From: Lunularia cruciata
Lineage: Eukaryota > Streptophyta > Marchantiopsida > Lunulariales > Lunulariaceae
Assembly (NCBI GenBank): GCA_948567375.1
Contig: OX419755.1
Span: 75,724,931-75,788,930, forward strand
Direction: 5' to 3'
Length of the DNA: 64,000 nt
Numbering within the stretch: position 1 is the first letter of the stretch; every line of letters begins with the position of its first letter. Position numbers and translations under genes: made by a program. The notes beneath the pieces were generated by a model, which was not told the origin of the DNA, searched no databases, and saw only the letters and a program-made list of their open reading frames with translations. Positions 22,649-35,262 of this stretch are shown in pieces.

Positions 22649-23007
22649 TTTGAGTTTCTACCGAGAAATCACACCTCTGGCATGCACCTGTCACTGTCAA
22701 TCAACCTTCGTGCGTATGAGCTGCCAGTTTTGAAACGGCCCCTTCTTGAATTTCTTGCCCCGACGAAAGGTTGTTAGACTGTCTTTGCCTCGGGTTGAGC
22801 TCCCCCCGATCCGAAGACAATTTACTTTGTATTGTATGCTGACACAACATTTCCGAGTACTTCGCCTTATGACCCAAAGTCACTTTACTTCGGGTTTCAT
22901 CCCAAAGACAATTTTCTTTGCCTTCTTCGGCCATACAGGCGCAATCCGACTTCTCTATACAGTTCTTCTCCTTTATTTTGAAAAAAACAAAAAATGTGTG
23001 CACCACA

Positions 23008-23012
23008 ATATC
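23008..23012. repeat. Target-site duplication of E2, right copy (ATATC)
   Basis: ATATC directly after CACCACA, identical to 19225-19229. Confidence 0.9.
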
Positions 23013-24529
23013 CCATAAAGGAATGACATAAGGGGCACCATAAAGTTTTACAAGCTATGGGTAGGGTTTACTTGTAATTTTTATGGGCTATAGCCCATAG
23101 TCATAGCCCGTAAATTAGCTATCAATCACCTATTTTGTGACCTATAAATCCTTTTGAGTTGTCAAAGAGCCTCTTGCGCACATAGTGTATTTAGACCTTA
23201 TCCTCAAAGCGCCTTTTAAAGTATATGGGAGGGTCTGGAAGAGTTAATTAGACTTTCATTAATTAAGTGTGACAAATGTATAAATTAAAAATGTGAACAT
23301 GTTTGAACTTGTCATAAGTATCCATTGAGCTTAGTTACCCCTCTCTTATTCCTTACAATATCCAATTTCCCTAATGTCATTTTTCTTATCATAACCTCCA
23401 TCTCATCTTTCCCAAAGTACAATTTCCAGAGATCATATCTATATTCCTTTTCTCTTGTCTTGTCAAAAACTATTTTGTGTCAAATATTATTTCCAATTTG
23501 AGACCATAAAGCAATAGCCAATAGGTATAATAGCCAAGACTTGACTACTTTTTAAATCATAAAATCAATAATGCCTCACCATAATTCACAGACCCTATTG
23601 AGGGAAGAATTAAGTGCATGCATCCAATTTGGAATTCTGAATGGATGCATTTAATGAAATTTTGATTTGATGTGAGTTAAATAATTGGGTGCCCTTTTAG
23701 AGCATTTTTAATTGAGTTCAAATTTAAAAATTCCGATAAAGGGTAGAAATCCCCATGGTGGGATTAAAATTGGACATTTTTTTGCAGGTAAGAGAAGAAG
23801 AAGTTAGAGTTACAAATGACTTTATGTACTTTTGGGGGAGGAAAGAAAAGTGTGGAGGAAAGATCCTTTTTTAAGGGAAAGTGTATAGAGAAGAAGGAAG
23901 CAATGAAGAAGAGAAGGAAGAAGAGAAGGGAGAAAATAAAAGAGAGCTTACTAATTTTACATGGGAAATTTTGTTAGTGGATTATGGAAGTGAGCCCGAG
24001 AAAAGAGAGTTCAATTTCAAGGTGAAGATAACTTTGCTCAAGAGTCCAATTTTGTAGGAAGGGAGAGAGCTCTCTCAATAATATGAGTCCAATTTTGTAG
24101 TCCAAGTTCATAAGATGTATATTCATGATTACAAAAAATGTTTGGAGTGACCTAATATGGAGGATATCAATGAAGATCCATGGTTATTTGACTTCCATCA
24201 GATTCTAAATAGCATGTCAGATTCTAAATAGCATGATGTTCATAAAGTGTGCATGGAAAAGTGAGAGCAACTATTATAGGAATTTGAGAGGCGGACTTGG
24301 ATGCCCTAGACTAAATATTTAGCTAGGGTTGGAATACTTGGTTTGCAATGTGAGTTTATTTTGCTCTACCATGCTTTTCTATTTCTTTGTTTCTCTACTA
24401 TGTTTTCTTTTTATTTCTTTGTGTTTTCCTCTATTTGAATGTACTGCACCTTGGGTAGGGTTTATGAATGTGAGTATACCTAGCCTAATGAGCAAAACAT
24501 CTCTTACAGTGCGAACCCTAATACTATTG

Positions 24530-24830
24530 CAAGTGAATCCAAACATAAGCAAGCAAACCCATCCTACCTCCAACAAGCAAACTCACACCAAAGTGAGAAG
24601 ATTCATGAGATCCTACATGCAAACCCATTTTCTTAGGACAAACCTATCTTTGCACCTGAAAAAATGCACCCATTCATGAGCAGATCCATCCATCTCTAAT
24701 TGAATCCAAATGGCTCCAAGCGGACCCATCCCACCACACAAGTAGAGCCAATCATACCCAAGCAGAGCCATGCCATTCCTAAGCAAAGCCATTTAGGCAC
24801 GAGCAAACCTATCCCACCACATGAGGGTTA
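24530..24830. repeat. Degenerate 25-40-bp repeats (AAGC(A/G)(A/G)ACCCATCC-like)
   Basis: The phrases AAGCAAACCCATCC, AAGCGGACCCATCC, AAGCAGAGCCATGCC, AAGCAAAGCCATTT and GAGCAAACCTATCC occur in a loose series. Units vary in length and sequence. Confidence 0.55.
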
Positions 24831-26057
24831 GGTTTTCTCATTTAAGAGAACCTATCCCTATCTAAGAAAGTTATAGTTGCTCAACTAAGAAAAGTTATAG
24901 TTTCTCAAGTGGATCCAATTCAAACCATCACTTTAAAGTGATCAAATCCATCTTTTGCCAAGTAAACACATCCATCAACCTTGTGATTGGCAAGCAAAGA
25001 CATTTGCATGCAATGAGGAATCTATATAATTGCTTACTAAGATGATTTCTTTTAGGTTGAGTTGTGTACATAGTTTGCAAGATTGTGGGACAAGGGCACA
25101 CACACAAGCACAATACATGGGATACCTTATATGTTGATTCTTGGAGACATTCAAGAGATGTTTGCTTTGGAAGAGGAAGCAATAAAAAAAAGGAGATATG
25201 CTTCTCATGGTTTGTTATGAGAGTGGTTCCCCATGAAATACTTCATAGCCATTGCAAGATAGTGTGTTTTCTCAATATGGCATCCATTCTTCTAAATGCT
25301 GAGTTCCCTTATCATCCCCACTAGGCAGCCCAAGGTAGTACATGGCATACCATTCTCCATGTGACCACTAAGATTACAAGCTAAGGAGGATTACAATTGG
25401 GCAAAGCTCATGTTACAAGCAATAGAAGTAAAGTTATGGTTCTTCCAAAAGCAGCTCATATGTCCATATGGTGGGCATTTCAAGCTTAGATTTGTGAGAC
25501 AATTTCTCATAAATCTAGAGAGGGGAATTTTGGGTGAGTGCAAGGTAACCTATAAGATTCTTGGAGCTTGGAGAAAGGGCTATGTTCACAAATTAGCTGT
25601 AGAGAGTTTAGAGGAGGATGACGACATCCCTATTAGTGAGGATGGTGAGTAAGGTGTTGAGTTTAGTGCCATTTTGGCTTCATGATGTGCTCTCTTTTGT
25701 AATATATTAAACTATCTTCAAATAAATAGACTTTGATTTCCATATGCTTTTATTATGGATGGTTAGTTTACATGACTTTAATTCCATATGCTTTTTAATT
25801 ATGGATGGTTAGTTTATATGGTTGACTCATGGTTGGTTAGTTTACAACAAAGTTGATTTTGGATCCTTAATGTATTTCTGTAAAGGTCTTGATAGCCATT
25901 CCCCTATCCCTCCAATAGGAGATCCTACCTCCCTAAGCATACTCTAGAAGATCCATTGCCATGTGTAGAGCCTTTAGAAGATACACTTCCTCATATTGAG
26001 ACTTTAGGAGATCTCTTCTTCCATGGTGCTCCTTTGGAGAACCCTAATTTAGATGCT

Positions 26058-26280
26058 TGGGGAGTGGGTGTCAATGATGTCTTTACACTACCCATTAGAT
26101 GCATGGGATGTGGGGAGGAATCTATTTATGGATCCTTAGGGGTAGATAGAGAGCTAGAGTAGGATTTAGCTTGGGTAGTAAGTGTCAACGATGTCTTTAC
26201 ACCACCCATTAGACATATGGGATTTGGGAAGGAGCCTATTTATGGACCCTTAGGGTAGAGAGAGAGAGCTAGAGTTTAAT
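26058..26280. repeat. Tandem duplication, about 114-bp unit
   Basis: TCAATGATGTCTTTACACTA (26071) returns as TCAACGATGTCTTTACACCA at 26185. The following ACCCATTAGA...TATTTATGGA...AGAGAGCTAGAGT text is shared. Confidence 0.8.
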
Positions 26281-28129
26281 TTAGCATAAAAGGAGGCAAT
26301 TATTCTTGAGAGAGAGCATATTATAGCCAAGCATGAGGCTCACTTTTTGGCCATTGAGTGGAGCAAGTCCAATAGATTAGCCAAGTTAGATAGGCTTCTT
26401 GTAAAGAGGTGGGCTCATACTGAGGACATTCAACTAGAGGAGGATTTTTATTTCAAAGAGTTATGTATTACTAGCAAGCTCCTAGAGGAGACACAAAGGA
26501 GATATGAGCAGGTTGAGGGTATAGAGATAGCGGTGTCAATGAAAACTCAAATATATACTCTTGCTAGTATAGCCCACGGGACATTAAAAGAATCATCACA
26601 TTCATGAACCATCTTGTTTTGCCTATGGAACCCAAATAGATCCACATATGCATGGCCTTCCTCAAGATGAGCCTAGAATGATGACACATGGTGGGAATAT
26701 TATTGCATGGGGACCATAACCTTCTAATGACTTGGCTGCCCTACCTTCCTTCCCCCTCAATGAATGCATTGACACAAGACCAAATAAAGTGGCTAGAGAA
26801 GAGGAGTATGATATTAGCATGCAAGATCATTAGACTTAAGATGTTGAAATAGAACATTATCTTTTATATGCAATTTAGTCCTTTTTTTATTTATGCTCAT
26901 GAGTGATAGAGAAAGATTTTAGTGTTGGGTGTTTAGTGGACCTTATGTAGAGAGTAGTCCATACTTCATATAGTGGTGCTCCTTGGTTGATCAATGCGGA
27001 TGGATCTAACATTTAGGCAAGAGTACATTTAGATATGTTACACAACCTCAAGTTAGAGAGTTCATGGACTATTGTCCAGAACATTTTGAGGTGATTATTT
27101 GGACCAATAGTACTGGTTAGAGTTAGAGCACTTGCTCAAATCTATGTAGAATTAGGGCTTCTTGCCAAAGGGAGTGGATACAAGAGCTTGCTTCATGGTA
27201 TTGATGAGTGATAGCAATGGGTATTTGGAGATATGGAGAGGTTACATGGTTAGGTCTTATGCCATGTTGAAGTCCTTATGGTTATGCATTCAAGATATAA
27301 TCATAGGTGATAGTGCAGCGTTTCCTTATAGTATAAACCATCCATATGATACTATACACCCTCTTAGATTTAATTTTGCTTACAAGAGGGTAAATACATC
27401 TAAACCAATCATTAGTAGATGTCTTGAGAGCAACCTTAGATACATTTCAGATTGATACTTGCTCAGCTATGGAAATTTCCACCAAGGAGTGGTCATCTGG
27501 TAGTCTCCAAGACTATAATTTTGATCCATAAGATTCATTAGCTAGAGGGTTCCAAGATCTTTGTATGACATGTCAAATGGGAGCGCATGTAGAGATATAG
27601 TCAAATGTGGATTCATTGGTCCATTGTTAGACATCTTGACAATATGCTAGAGCATATTAATGTAGAGCTTCTTCCACTATATACTCTCATTGATATTGTT
27701 GATGCTCTGGAGGATACTATACATGCATATACTACTAATACTTGAGATGATACTATGGATGCAAATATTGATGATACTCAAGATGATACTATAGATGCAA
27801 ATGGGCAATAGGTTTGGAGTATGATATATGACATGGAAAATCCTTCACAATTTCATAATTTGTACATATATTAATTTATTGCACCTTTTTGCATCTATGT
27901 ATTTATTCAAGCTATGAAACTTTGGCTATTTATTTCCTTTTGAATGTGCATAGCCATGGTTTCTCACTTTGTAAGATATGATGAATATGTTTGAGGAAGT
28001 TGTATATGTTTGAATGGGTAGAAAAATGATGTCTAAATGCCCCTCATGAATAATGATCATTCTTAACTCATAAAGAAAGAAGATTCTTTAATCTTGGTAT
28101 AGTTCTTTATTGCAGATATGGAATTGGAC

Positions 28130-28320
28130 CAAAAATTATATGTTACACGTCTATCCAAAATGCTTTGGATTTAAGAAAAGGTGTATAATTATAGATAATG
28201 CTTATAGTTGTAGACTTCAATCTTAGCACTAGTCTAAAACTTATATGTTACATGTCTATTAGAAATGGTTTGAATTTCCCAAAAAAGTGTATAATTATGT
28301 AGTGCCTACAATTGCACACT
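28130..28320. repeat. Tandem duplication, about 115-120-bp unit
   Basis: TTATATGTTACACGTCTAT (near 28137) is repeated as TTATATGTTACATGTCTAT (near 28241), each followed by AAATGCTTTG/AAATGGTTTG and a GTGTATAATTAT stretch. Confidence 0.75.
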
Positions 28321-28939
28321 TCACTCACCAATTGTTTGACAGGCCAATCATATCACAAGCAAACAAAACCTTTCACAAGTGGACCCAAACTTCATGCTCC
28401 CTTGATTCTCCTCTATCTTTATCTCATGATTTTCTTCAGGTTTGTGCAAGCATCTCCTCTTCTACATTTGCCATGTCTCCTACTCTAGGGATCTCCTCTC
28501 ATACTCTTCTACCCTTGTGTGCTTTTGGCACTGTAAATCATCCTCTATTGGAAAATTAAATGGTTTGCTTCTTTCACACTCACATGGATTGAACTCAAAC
28601 ACTCCATGCCCATGTGGATTAAACTCAAAGGGCCTCTCTTCTCATGTACATAGAATAGTCATTGGAATTGATCCTCTTTTAAGAAAGGTTTGTGTAGTCC
28701 TTGACAAAGGAATGTCTAACATTTCTTCTTCCTCCTTTTCAGGAATCTCTTTGCACATTTCATCCTCCTTCTCATTGGGTATCCTTTGTGCATTTCACTT
28801 GAGGATTCAAAAAGGATTGATTCAATTCCTATTCCCAAACTTACAAGGGTATGGGGGAAATATTTTCTCTTCCTTAGAACAATGCATCCATTCTAAAATA
28901 ATGAGAACATAAATGGTTTAGTTTGTCTTCTACACTAGT

Positions 28940-29686
28940 TGTAATACCAAAAGCTAGACATATGATCTAGATGTGAAATTTGGTTTGGTAACATTTGGAA
29001 TGATGTTTGTACATGATGGAAAAAATAGATCAGATAGAAATATTACCAAAAGAGTACTTTTACTAATAGGGCATAAACCAAAATAGACTTGAAAACCTTA
29101 GAACCAATAGCTAGACATATGATTTAAAGTTGAGAATTGGATTGGTAACATATGGAAGGATGTATCACATGATGGACTAAATAGATCAGAAAGAGGTATC
29201 ACCAAAAGGAGAGTTCTACTAATAGATTAGGAATCTAAATATGCTTGAAATCTTTGAAAGTAATTTTAGAGGCCTAAATGGATGAATTAGGCCTCAAAAA
29301 TGTGCAGATCCCTCTCTCCAATGGAGGAAAGGCTGGCCTTCCCTCCCCCTTGGTTGGTCTCATCAAGAACTTTCTAATTGTATTTCACCCATATGATTTT
29401 GAGATTACTACAAGAAGATTTCTTAAAAGACTCCCTTTGGTCAAAGCTTGTTTGACCAACCAGATAGGATAAGGACTGACATGTGACCCATCCAAGTAAG
29501 TAATCCAAGGGTGGAGCTTGTTGACATGTCACCTATCTATGTGCCTAATCCTATGGTGGAGCTTCCTTGGAGGAGATCCTCTTTGTCTATATAATAAAGA
29601 GAAGGTGCTCCTTTGGGGCATCAGAGTATGAGTGTGAAACTAGTGTTTGTGCGTTTGTGTTTCTCTGCTATCCTCGCAACATTACA
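28940..29686 (+). repeat. Element B 5' LTR (747 bp)
   Basis: Starts TGTAATACCAAAAGC and ends CGCAACATTACA; collinear with 53845-54586. A TATA-like CTATATAA lies at 29587-29594, the likely promoter. Confidence 0.88.
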
Positions 29687-29687
29687 A

Positions 29688-29702
29688 TGATATTAGAGCA
29701 GT
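29688..29702 (+). promoter_or_regulatory. Element B primer-binding site
   Basis: TGATATTAGAGCAGT, two bases after the 5' LTR, resembles the TGGTATCAGAGC site complementary to plant initiator Met-tRNA, with two substitutions in the first 12 bases. Confidence 0.7.
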
Positions 29703-29829
29703 TGTTTCAATCCAAGAGAGTGGATCATCCTCTTGGAAGAGCATGGGCTTCTAAAACTGAGTAATTTTCGAGTGAAAACCCGTAGAGAAATTGATAGGAT
29801 AGAAGTATTTTAGAAAGAGGATGGGATGG

Positions 29830-31134
29830 AAGCTCTTGGAGGACAATTTCCTACACCCTATTTTCCATTTTTGAATCCGTTTCACATCAAGGTCATGTAC
29901 ATTCAGGAGAGCAAGTGAGAGTTTACCTCGTTACCAAAGTTCATGGACATAGTGATGAATTCACCAAACCCGGTGATTTTGCATATGGTGGTTTACTATA
30001 GAGAGTGGGATTTGACAATCTACATTTTGTTGTGATTGATTTGAATATCCCAAATCCTCTCCTTTTCAACACTCAAGTAGAAATTTATTATGTAGTGGGA
30101 CCAAAAGTGATGTTTAGAGATTTCATGGTCAGGAATTTTGGTGAGGGATATTATCAATGAGTGATAGCTTCTAAGGTCCCAATGGTAGTCCCAAGTGATC
30201 TCTCCAAAGTGATCATATTAACTCTTTATTGAAGTAGACAATAGCATTTGAGTGTTGTAGGAACCATGGATCCGCAATTGCAAGAGCAGGTGCAAGGAAT
30301 GCAGGGGATGTTGAAAGAATTTTGAGACATTAAGATGACCATGGAGGCATTACAAAGTAAGTGCATACCCTCAGGAATGATCAAGCAATGCATGAAGAAG
30401 AGCCATCTCAAAACCCAATACCTGCAATTGAAGTACTTGGAGAGGCACTTGTGCCTACGAACCTGATCAATGATGAAGCCACATTGCTACTCCGGATGAA
30501 GAAGACTTGCAACATCAAGCCTTACAAGGATCAGCATACGATGGGAGAAGTGGAGAATTGGATCTCAAGAATGAATTGATATTTCTGATTGTTCTCAATA
30601 GAGATCACCAAGCATGCTACATGCATGTTTGCATGTGGGTACTTGACCAATAAAGCCCTCACATGGTATGATGCTTGGGAACAATCCATGTTGGCAGAGA
30701 GAAGGGAGGTCATGTGGACAACAATGCAAGAAAGATTGCTGAAGAATTTCCAATCGGTGGATTCCATGCATATGGCTTGGATCTAACTATGGGGATTGAA
30801 ACAAAAGAACAACATATAAGAGTATGTGGAGGTATTTCTAGATCTACAAGTTGCAATAACCAACATGAGTCCAACAAAGGCTCTAGACAATTTCAAATGA
30901 GGATTGAAGGAACAAATTTGCCAAGAAGTCATGGTACAAAATCCTTGCATGGTATTTGAAGCCATTGCTTTTGCATAGACAATAGCAAGGGCATTGGGTG
31001 GAGGTGAAGGAGTAGTTTCACCTCAACATTCTTGGGCAGAAATGCCATACATGGGTGAAGCAATACCAATAGAACTGGGAAACCTTTGGTTGTGAGACCA
31101 AGGAGCATGATCGCTTCAAGGAGAGTGGGGACGG
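29830..31134 (+). pseudogene. Element B gag, first part (broken)
   Basis: Gag forms the particle around the element RNA. Open stretches at 30361-30579 and 30589-30786 lie in one frame separated by single stops. They show KPYKDQHTMGEVENWI, FACGYLTNKALTWYDAW and TTMQERLLKNFQ, the W-containing region usual in plant gag proteins (LxGxALTWYxxW). A stretch to 31134 (KEQICQEVM, SPQHSWAEMPYMG) leads to the basic linker. Element C enters at 31134/31135 and the zinc knuckle is found beyond it at about 50250. Confidence 0.75.
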
Positions 31135-32324
31135 TGTTGGGGAATTTCTTTGGCCTCAAGAGTGCACCGGGCACCTATCTGCTTGTGCTTAGTTTGTCTT
31201 TATTGAAGTTGATTTAGAGTTTCTCGTAGACTGACATTCTCTTTCTATTCCTGGTGTGTTGGAAATCTCAACTCTATAAGAATTTGGGGTTTTCTTTGTT
31301 TCATGAGGTTGGGTTTCTCAAGGGTTTGTGTTTGTTCTTGGACTTCATAGAACTGGCTAGCTCATGCAGTTTCAGCTATGGTTTTGGACCCGACGGTTCC
31401 TAGAAATGGCTGGGAATTTTACAAACAACAAATAGTATTCTATTTGGGCTCAACCCGGCACCCAGACTACTAAATCAAACTATTCATATAGATGGACTGA
31501 GAGCTCCTAAAATGGAGCTTCCTCAATGCTAGTCACAGCTCAAACACACCATCATCTCAGGATTTGTCATTCATAAAATTTCAGCTGCAAGGTTCACAAG
31601 TTTGGACAAGCCACCCAACTCCAATTCATACAGTGTTTGCACTAACTTATGACAAAAAAGCATTTCAGCTGGCTCTTTTCACACACATGCTGTCCGACAA
31701 CAGTAAAGACAACTCACCCTCCAAACCCCTTCCTTCACCTTCCAGCAACTCTACCATCAATGCTCCTTGCAAGGTTTCTATTCTCAGCCAAAGATCCTTC
31801 CATGAAACATCCTCAACTCTCCTGTTCACTCAATCAATTCTTGACCTATTAACTGCTCCAGTCACTTCCAAACTTCAGCCACAATTTTTGTGAAAAACCC
31901 TATCTCCACACACTCAGCTCCTCAAATTTCCACTTCTCAAAACACCCTTGATACATTCCCCAGTCTCTTGTTCCTTTGAACCAGTCCTCTTCTTCCTTCA
32001 GACTCCATTCACAAAATACTTCCACTCTTTGCTTTCTTTTGTTGTTGCAAAGCACCTCACCTTTTGGAAACTTCTATCAGCAGTTCAGTGCACAACTATC
32101 TTTGAATCTCTATTTTCAAAGTCTTGTGCTAGCATTTGCTCAGTCATTCATGTCACATGTCAGCTTTTCCCTTGAAAGTTCTCCCTCTTGTGTTTCTCAC
32201 CAAAAACCCTCACTATTCTCCTGTAAACATTGTCAAATCCCTTGTCACTTCCTGAAACTCCACACTCAGCCTTATTGGTCTTCTCAAAACTCTTGCTGAA
32301 AAACTTCACCAACATTCCCTTCTC

Positions 32325-32794
32325 TCCTCTCTAGACATCTCCCAAAAAAACCCTTTTCTTTAGTTCCTGCACAGCCCAGCTTCTCAACTCAAAATTTCTT
32401 CTTTCCTGTCACTCCTTTGTCCTCCCTAGACATCTCCCCAAATAACCCTTTTCTTCAGTTCCTACACATGCTAGCTTCTCAACTCAAAATTTCTTCTTTC
32501 CTATCACTCCTTTGTCCTCCCTATACATCTCCCAAAAAACCTTTTTCCTTCAGTTCCTACAGAGGCCAACTTCTCAACTCAAAATTTCTTCCTTCCTGTC
32601 ACTCCTCTATCCTCCCTAGACATCTCCTTAAAAAACCTTTTTCTTCAATATCTGCACAGGCCAGCTTCTCAACTCAAAATTTCTTCTTTCATGTCACTCC
32701 TCTATCCTCCCTAGACATCTCCCAAAAACCATTTCCCTTCAGTTCCTGCATAGGCCAGCTTCTCAACTCAAAATTTCTTCATTCTCCTCTGTCT
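32325..32794. repeat. 95-bp minisatellite in element C 3' LTR, left block (5 units)
   Basis: The unit reads about CCTCCCTAGACATCTCCC, AAAAAACCCTTT, CTTCAGTTCCTGCACAGGCC and AGCTTCTCAACTCAAAATTT in order, with CTAGACATCTCC near 32327, 32423, 32517, 32612 and 32707. The next unit is cut by element D. Confidence 0.92.
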
Positions 32795-33486
32795 TGCGAG
32801 CCAGCTTGTCTCTCACTCAGGATGAACCTCTGATGGCTATTATGGTAGCGCACCATGGACTAAGAAGGCAAGGAACCCAAACTCCATCATACTGCTCCAA
32901 GGCTAACACTCCAAGACTCAAGACATTGCTCACTAGAGAACTCAATGAGAGAGAGATAGTTGCAAATGAAAGGATGATGAGTACCTCCTCACCCCTTGCT
33001 TATATACTTGTGAAATAGTTACGTACCAAAGTTACTAATTACCATAGTAACTCAAGTTACTAGACTAAAAGTCAAGTAAAGTCAAAAAGTAGAAAGGAAT
33101 ATCCATTCACATGGGTATATTCCCCTAAGCATGTGGTCTTATCTTGACCCAACCACTAAGTCAAGGATTCCTTCACATGGGCTATCCTTGGACTAAAGAA
33201 GAATCCAAAACAAAAAGGCTTGCGGGCCCAAGAGTTCTCAACTCTTTCCTCAAAGCCAAACACCTAGGAATAATACCAAGTCAACACACTAAAATCCAAA
33301 ATAGTGGTGCTCATCTTTTCTACTTCCTCTAAAGTAAGGTCCCCTCTATCTTAGCTATGACTAACTTTAGCTAACCATGACTAATATAGAACCATCCTTT
33401 ATCTCTATATAAATAATATCTCTTAAGTACTTGTAATACCAAGTTAAATATCACAATACCACACACATGCACATATGGGTGTTACA
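32795..33486 (-). repeat. Element D 3' LTR (692 bp)
   Basis: Plus strand starts TGCGAGCCAGCTTGTCTC and ends CATATGGGTGTTACA; on the sense strand it therefore begins TGTAACACCC, a common plant LTR start. Nearly identical to 39882-40567. Confidence 0.9.
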
Positions 33487-33498
33487 TTTACCCCCGAA
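33487..33498 (-). promoter_or_regulatory. Element D polypurine tract
   Basis: The minus strand reads TTCGGGGGTAAA directly before the TGTAACACCC start of the 3' LTR. Confidence 0.75.
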
Positions 33499-33534
33499 CT
33501 AAGTTTTCACTTTGTCCTCAAAGTGAAGGTCTCT

Positions 33535-33801
33535 CTACCTTCTATGGTACATCTTCAACTTATCATGGTTGATTTTATCAAAGTGTCTTCCTCCCAACTC
33601 CTTGAGATCATAGGTGTAATTGCCCCACACCTTCTCCACTATGAAAGGTCCAAAGTACTTAGGCAAAAACTTCTTTTGCACTCTCTTGAATCGAATGGAA
33701 TCAAACAACATTACCCAATCATCTTCTTTGAAAGTCTCCACCTTCTTCTTGCCTTGCCTCTTGTTATAGCTCTCCTTTTGTTTCCTTTGGACTTGCTCCA
33801 C
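33535..33801 (-). CDS. Element D integrase C-terminal part
   Basis: The frame continues directly from the integrase core after one TGA (33802-33804; GTT TGA GTG, probably from CGA). Blocks include RQGKKKVETFKEDDWVML, KKFLPKYFGPFIVEKV and GNYTYDLKELGG, the usual DNA-binding C-terminal domain of Ty3/gypsy integrase. It ends at LKMYHRR without a chromodomain, about 35 bases before the polypurine tract. Confidence 0.85.
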   Translation of the reverse strand: MEQVQRKQKESYNKRQGKKKVETFKEDDWVMLFDSIRFKRVQKKFLPKYFGPFIVEKVWGNYTYDLKELGGRHFDKINHDKLKMYHRR

Positions 33802-35262
33802 TCAAACCATAGCAACTGCTCTTTCCTCTTCCAACTCCATGAGTTGTTCCTTCCTTGACTTCTCTACATCACCTCCTTGTGCTTTCTTCAATCTCCTATG
33901 AATGCTTTGGAAGGTAGGAAGATCAAAGTGAATAGGTAAGGTAGACTCAATACCATACACCAATTGAAATGGAGAATATCCGGTGGAAGTCTTCATGGTT
34001 GTCCTATACTCCCACAAAACTGCATGAATCCTCTTGTCCCAATGATGTTTAGCCCCCTCCATTTCTGCATCTTTGGCCAACATCATGCACAAGGTCTGAT
34101 TGGTTCTCTCTGCCAAGCCATTGGAATTTGGCTTATAGGATGTAGTTACTCTATGTGTGATAGAGAAATGTCGTAGCATGGCTATAGTAATGCTTCTTGT
34201 AAACTCTCCTCCTCTATCAGAAACCAACTCCAAAGGGCATCCAAATCTAGTGATAATGCGTTCATAAAGAAATCTACCCACTTCATCTTCATTCTTGTCC
34301 CTCAATGGTCTAGCCTCAACCCACTTAGTAAGGTAATCAGTAACTACCACAATGTACTGATTGTTCCTTGGGGTTCTATTGAGAGGTCCTACAAAATCAA
34401 TTCCCCACTTCTCAAAAGGTCCTAGCAATGGAATTGATCTAAGTGGTAGAGTGGATGTAGACTTTCTAGCAAAAGCTTGACAAAAATGACAAGTTTTGCA
34501 ATAATCAAGACAATCCTTAAAAATCCCTCTCCATTGGTAACCTGCATCTAGAATCTTGAAAGCAGTCACTTTTCCTGCAAAGTGTCCTCCACATACTAAA
34601 CCTTCATAAAACTCCTTTATGAGTAGGATAGACTCTTCCTTACCCACTGCTCTTTGAAGGAGACCATCTGCTCCTTGGTGAAAAAGAATATCATCCACCA
34701 TTGTGTAAGGTCTAGATCTTGCTGCAAGGGCCTTCCTCTCCCTAGCATGCATCCCTTCTGGATAGTTACCTCTTGTCACAAAATCCACAATCTCCTTGTA
34801 CTCCATTGGAACCTCTTGAGTGACTGAGATTGTCATGAGCTCCTCATCCAAGAAAGAATCATCCACTGGCTCATCTCCATCATGATCATAGGCTCTAGAT
34901 AACAAATCAGCATTTGCATGTTTCTTTCCTGGCCTATCTTCAATGGTGTAGTCATACTCAGACAAGAGTATCATCCATCTTGCTAGTCTCCCTTCAACAT
35001 TAGGCTTGTTGAAGATGTACTTCAAAGCCTTGTGATCCGTGACAATGGTGGCTTTCCCTCCAATCAAGTAGTGTCTAAACTTCTTGAGACCAAAGATCAC
35101 TGCCAACCCTTCTCTCTCCGTGACAGAGTAGTTCTTCTTTGCTGAAACTATCTGCCTACTAGCATAAACTATTGGATGATCATGCCCATCTTGGTCTAAT
35201 TGACTAAGAGTGCATCCTATAGCTACATTAGAAGCATCAGTGTAGAGGATGAATGGCTTACT
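33802..35262 (-). CDS. Element D RNase H and integrase core
   Basis: The frame is open from the codon after the stop at 35263-35265 down to the TGA at 33802. RNase H comes first (YTDASNVAIG, SVTEREGLAVI, IVTDHKALKY, KHANADLLSRA). The integrase zinc region follows (GGHFAGKVTAFKIL, CKTCHFCQ), then the core with WGIDFVGPL (Asp), LVSDRGGEF (Asp) and NGLAERTNQ (Glu), giving D,D-35-E. All catalytic residues are present. Apart from the two flanking stops the enzyme looks functional. Confidence 0.9.
   Translation of the reverse strand, partial: SKPFILYTDASNVAIGCTLSQLDQDGHDHPIVYASRQIVSAKKNYSVTEREGLAVIFGLKKFRHYLIGGKATIVTDHKALKYIFNKPNVEGRLARWMILLSEYDYTIEDRPGKKHANADLLSRAYDHDGDEPVDDSFLDEELMTISVTQEVPMEYKEIVDFVTRGNYPEGMHARERKALAARSRPYTMVDDILFHQGADGLLQRAVGKEESILLIKEFYEGLVCGGHFAGKVTAFKILDAGYQWRGIFKDCLDYCKTCHFCQAFARKSTSTLPLRSIPLLGPFEKWGIDFVGPLNRTPRNNQYIVVVTDYLTKWVEARPLRDKNEDEVGRFLYERIITRFGCPLELVSDRGGEFTRSITIAMLRHFSITHRVTTSYKPNSNGLAERTNQTLCMMLAKDAEMEGAKHHWDKRIHAVLWEYRTTMKTSTGYSPFQLVYGIESTLPIHFDLPTFQSIHRRLKKAQGGDVEKSRKEQLMELEEERAVAMV

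Larger units (their letters stand above)
19230..23007. mobile_element. Element E2: 3,778-bp TGTG...CACA unit with perfect 5-bp TSD, no pol
   Basis: Second copy of the E1 unit, collinear over its full length and only 6 bp different in size. It starts TGTGACAACCCGGCAAATAT and ends TGTGTGCACCACA, flanked by ATATC on both sides. E2 is better preserved than E1; its coiled-coil frame is open for 396 residues. No primer site, polypurine tract, pol or internal direct repeats were seen. E2 is therefore a solo LTR with a protein frame inside it, or a compact non-autonomous element mobilised by another element's enzymes. Confidence 0.87.
23013..28939. other. Stretch without recognisable gene, with short duplications
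   Basis: Only short open frames without known domains (for example 24329-24679, 25410-25652, 26347-26607, 27162-27455, 28442-28912). Several could be remnants of an old element, but no motif supports this. Local features are a short palindrome near 23084 (ATGGGCTATAGCCCAT), degenerate AAGCAAACCCATCC-like repeats at 24530-24830, and duplications listed separately. Confidence 0.5.

Noticed and set aside
4063-23007. E1 and E2 as the two LTRs of one 19-kb element
   Set aside because: They are direct repeats, but each has its own perfect and different 5-bp duplication, and E1 lies inside solo LTR F. They are separate insertions.
23078-23110. Palindrome ATGGGCTATAGCCCAT as terminator or regulatory hairpin
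   Set aside because: A single short palindrome in plant DNA with no gene next to it.
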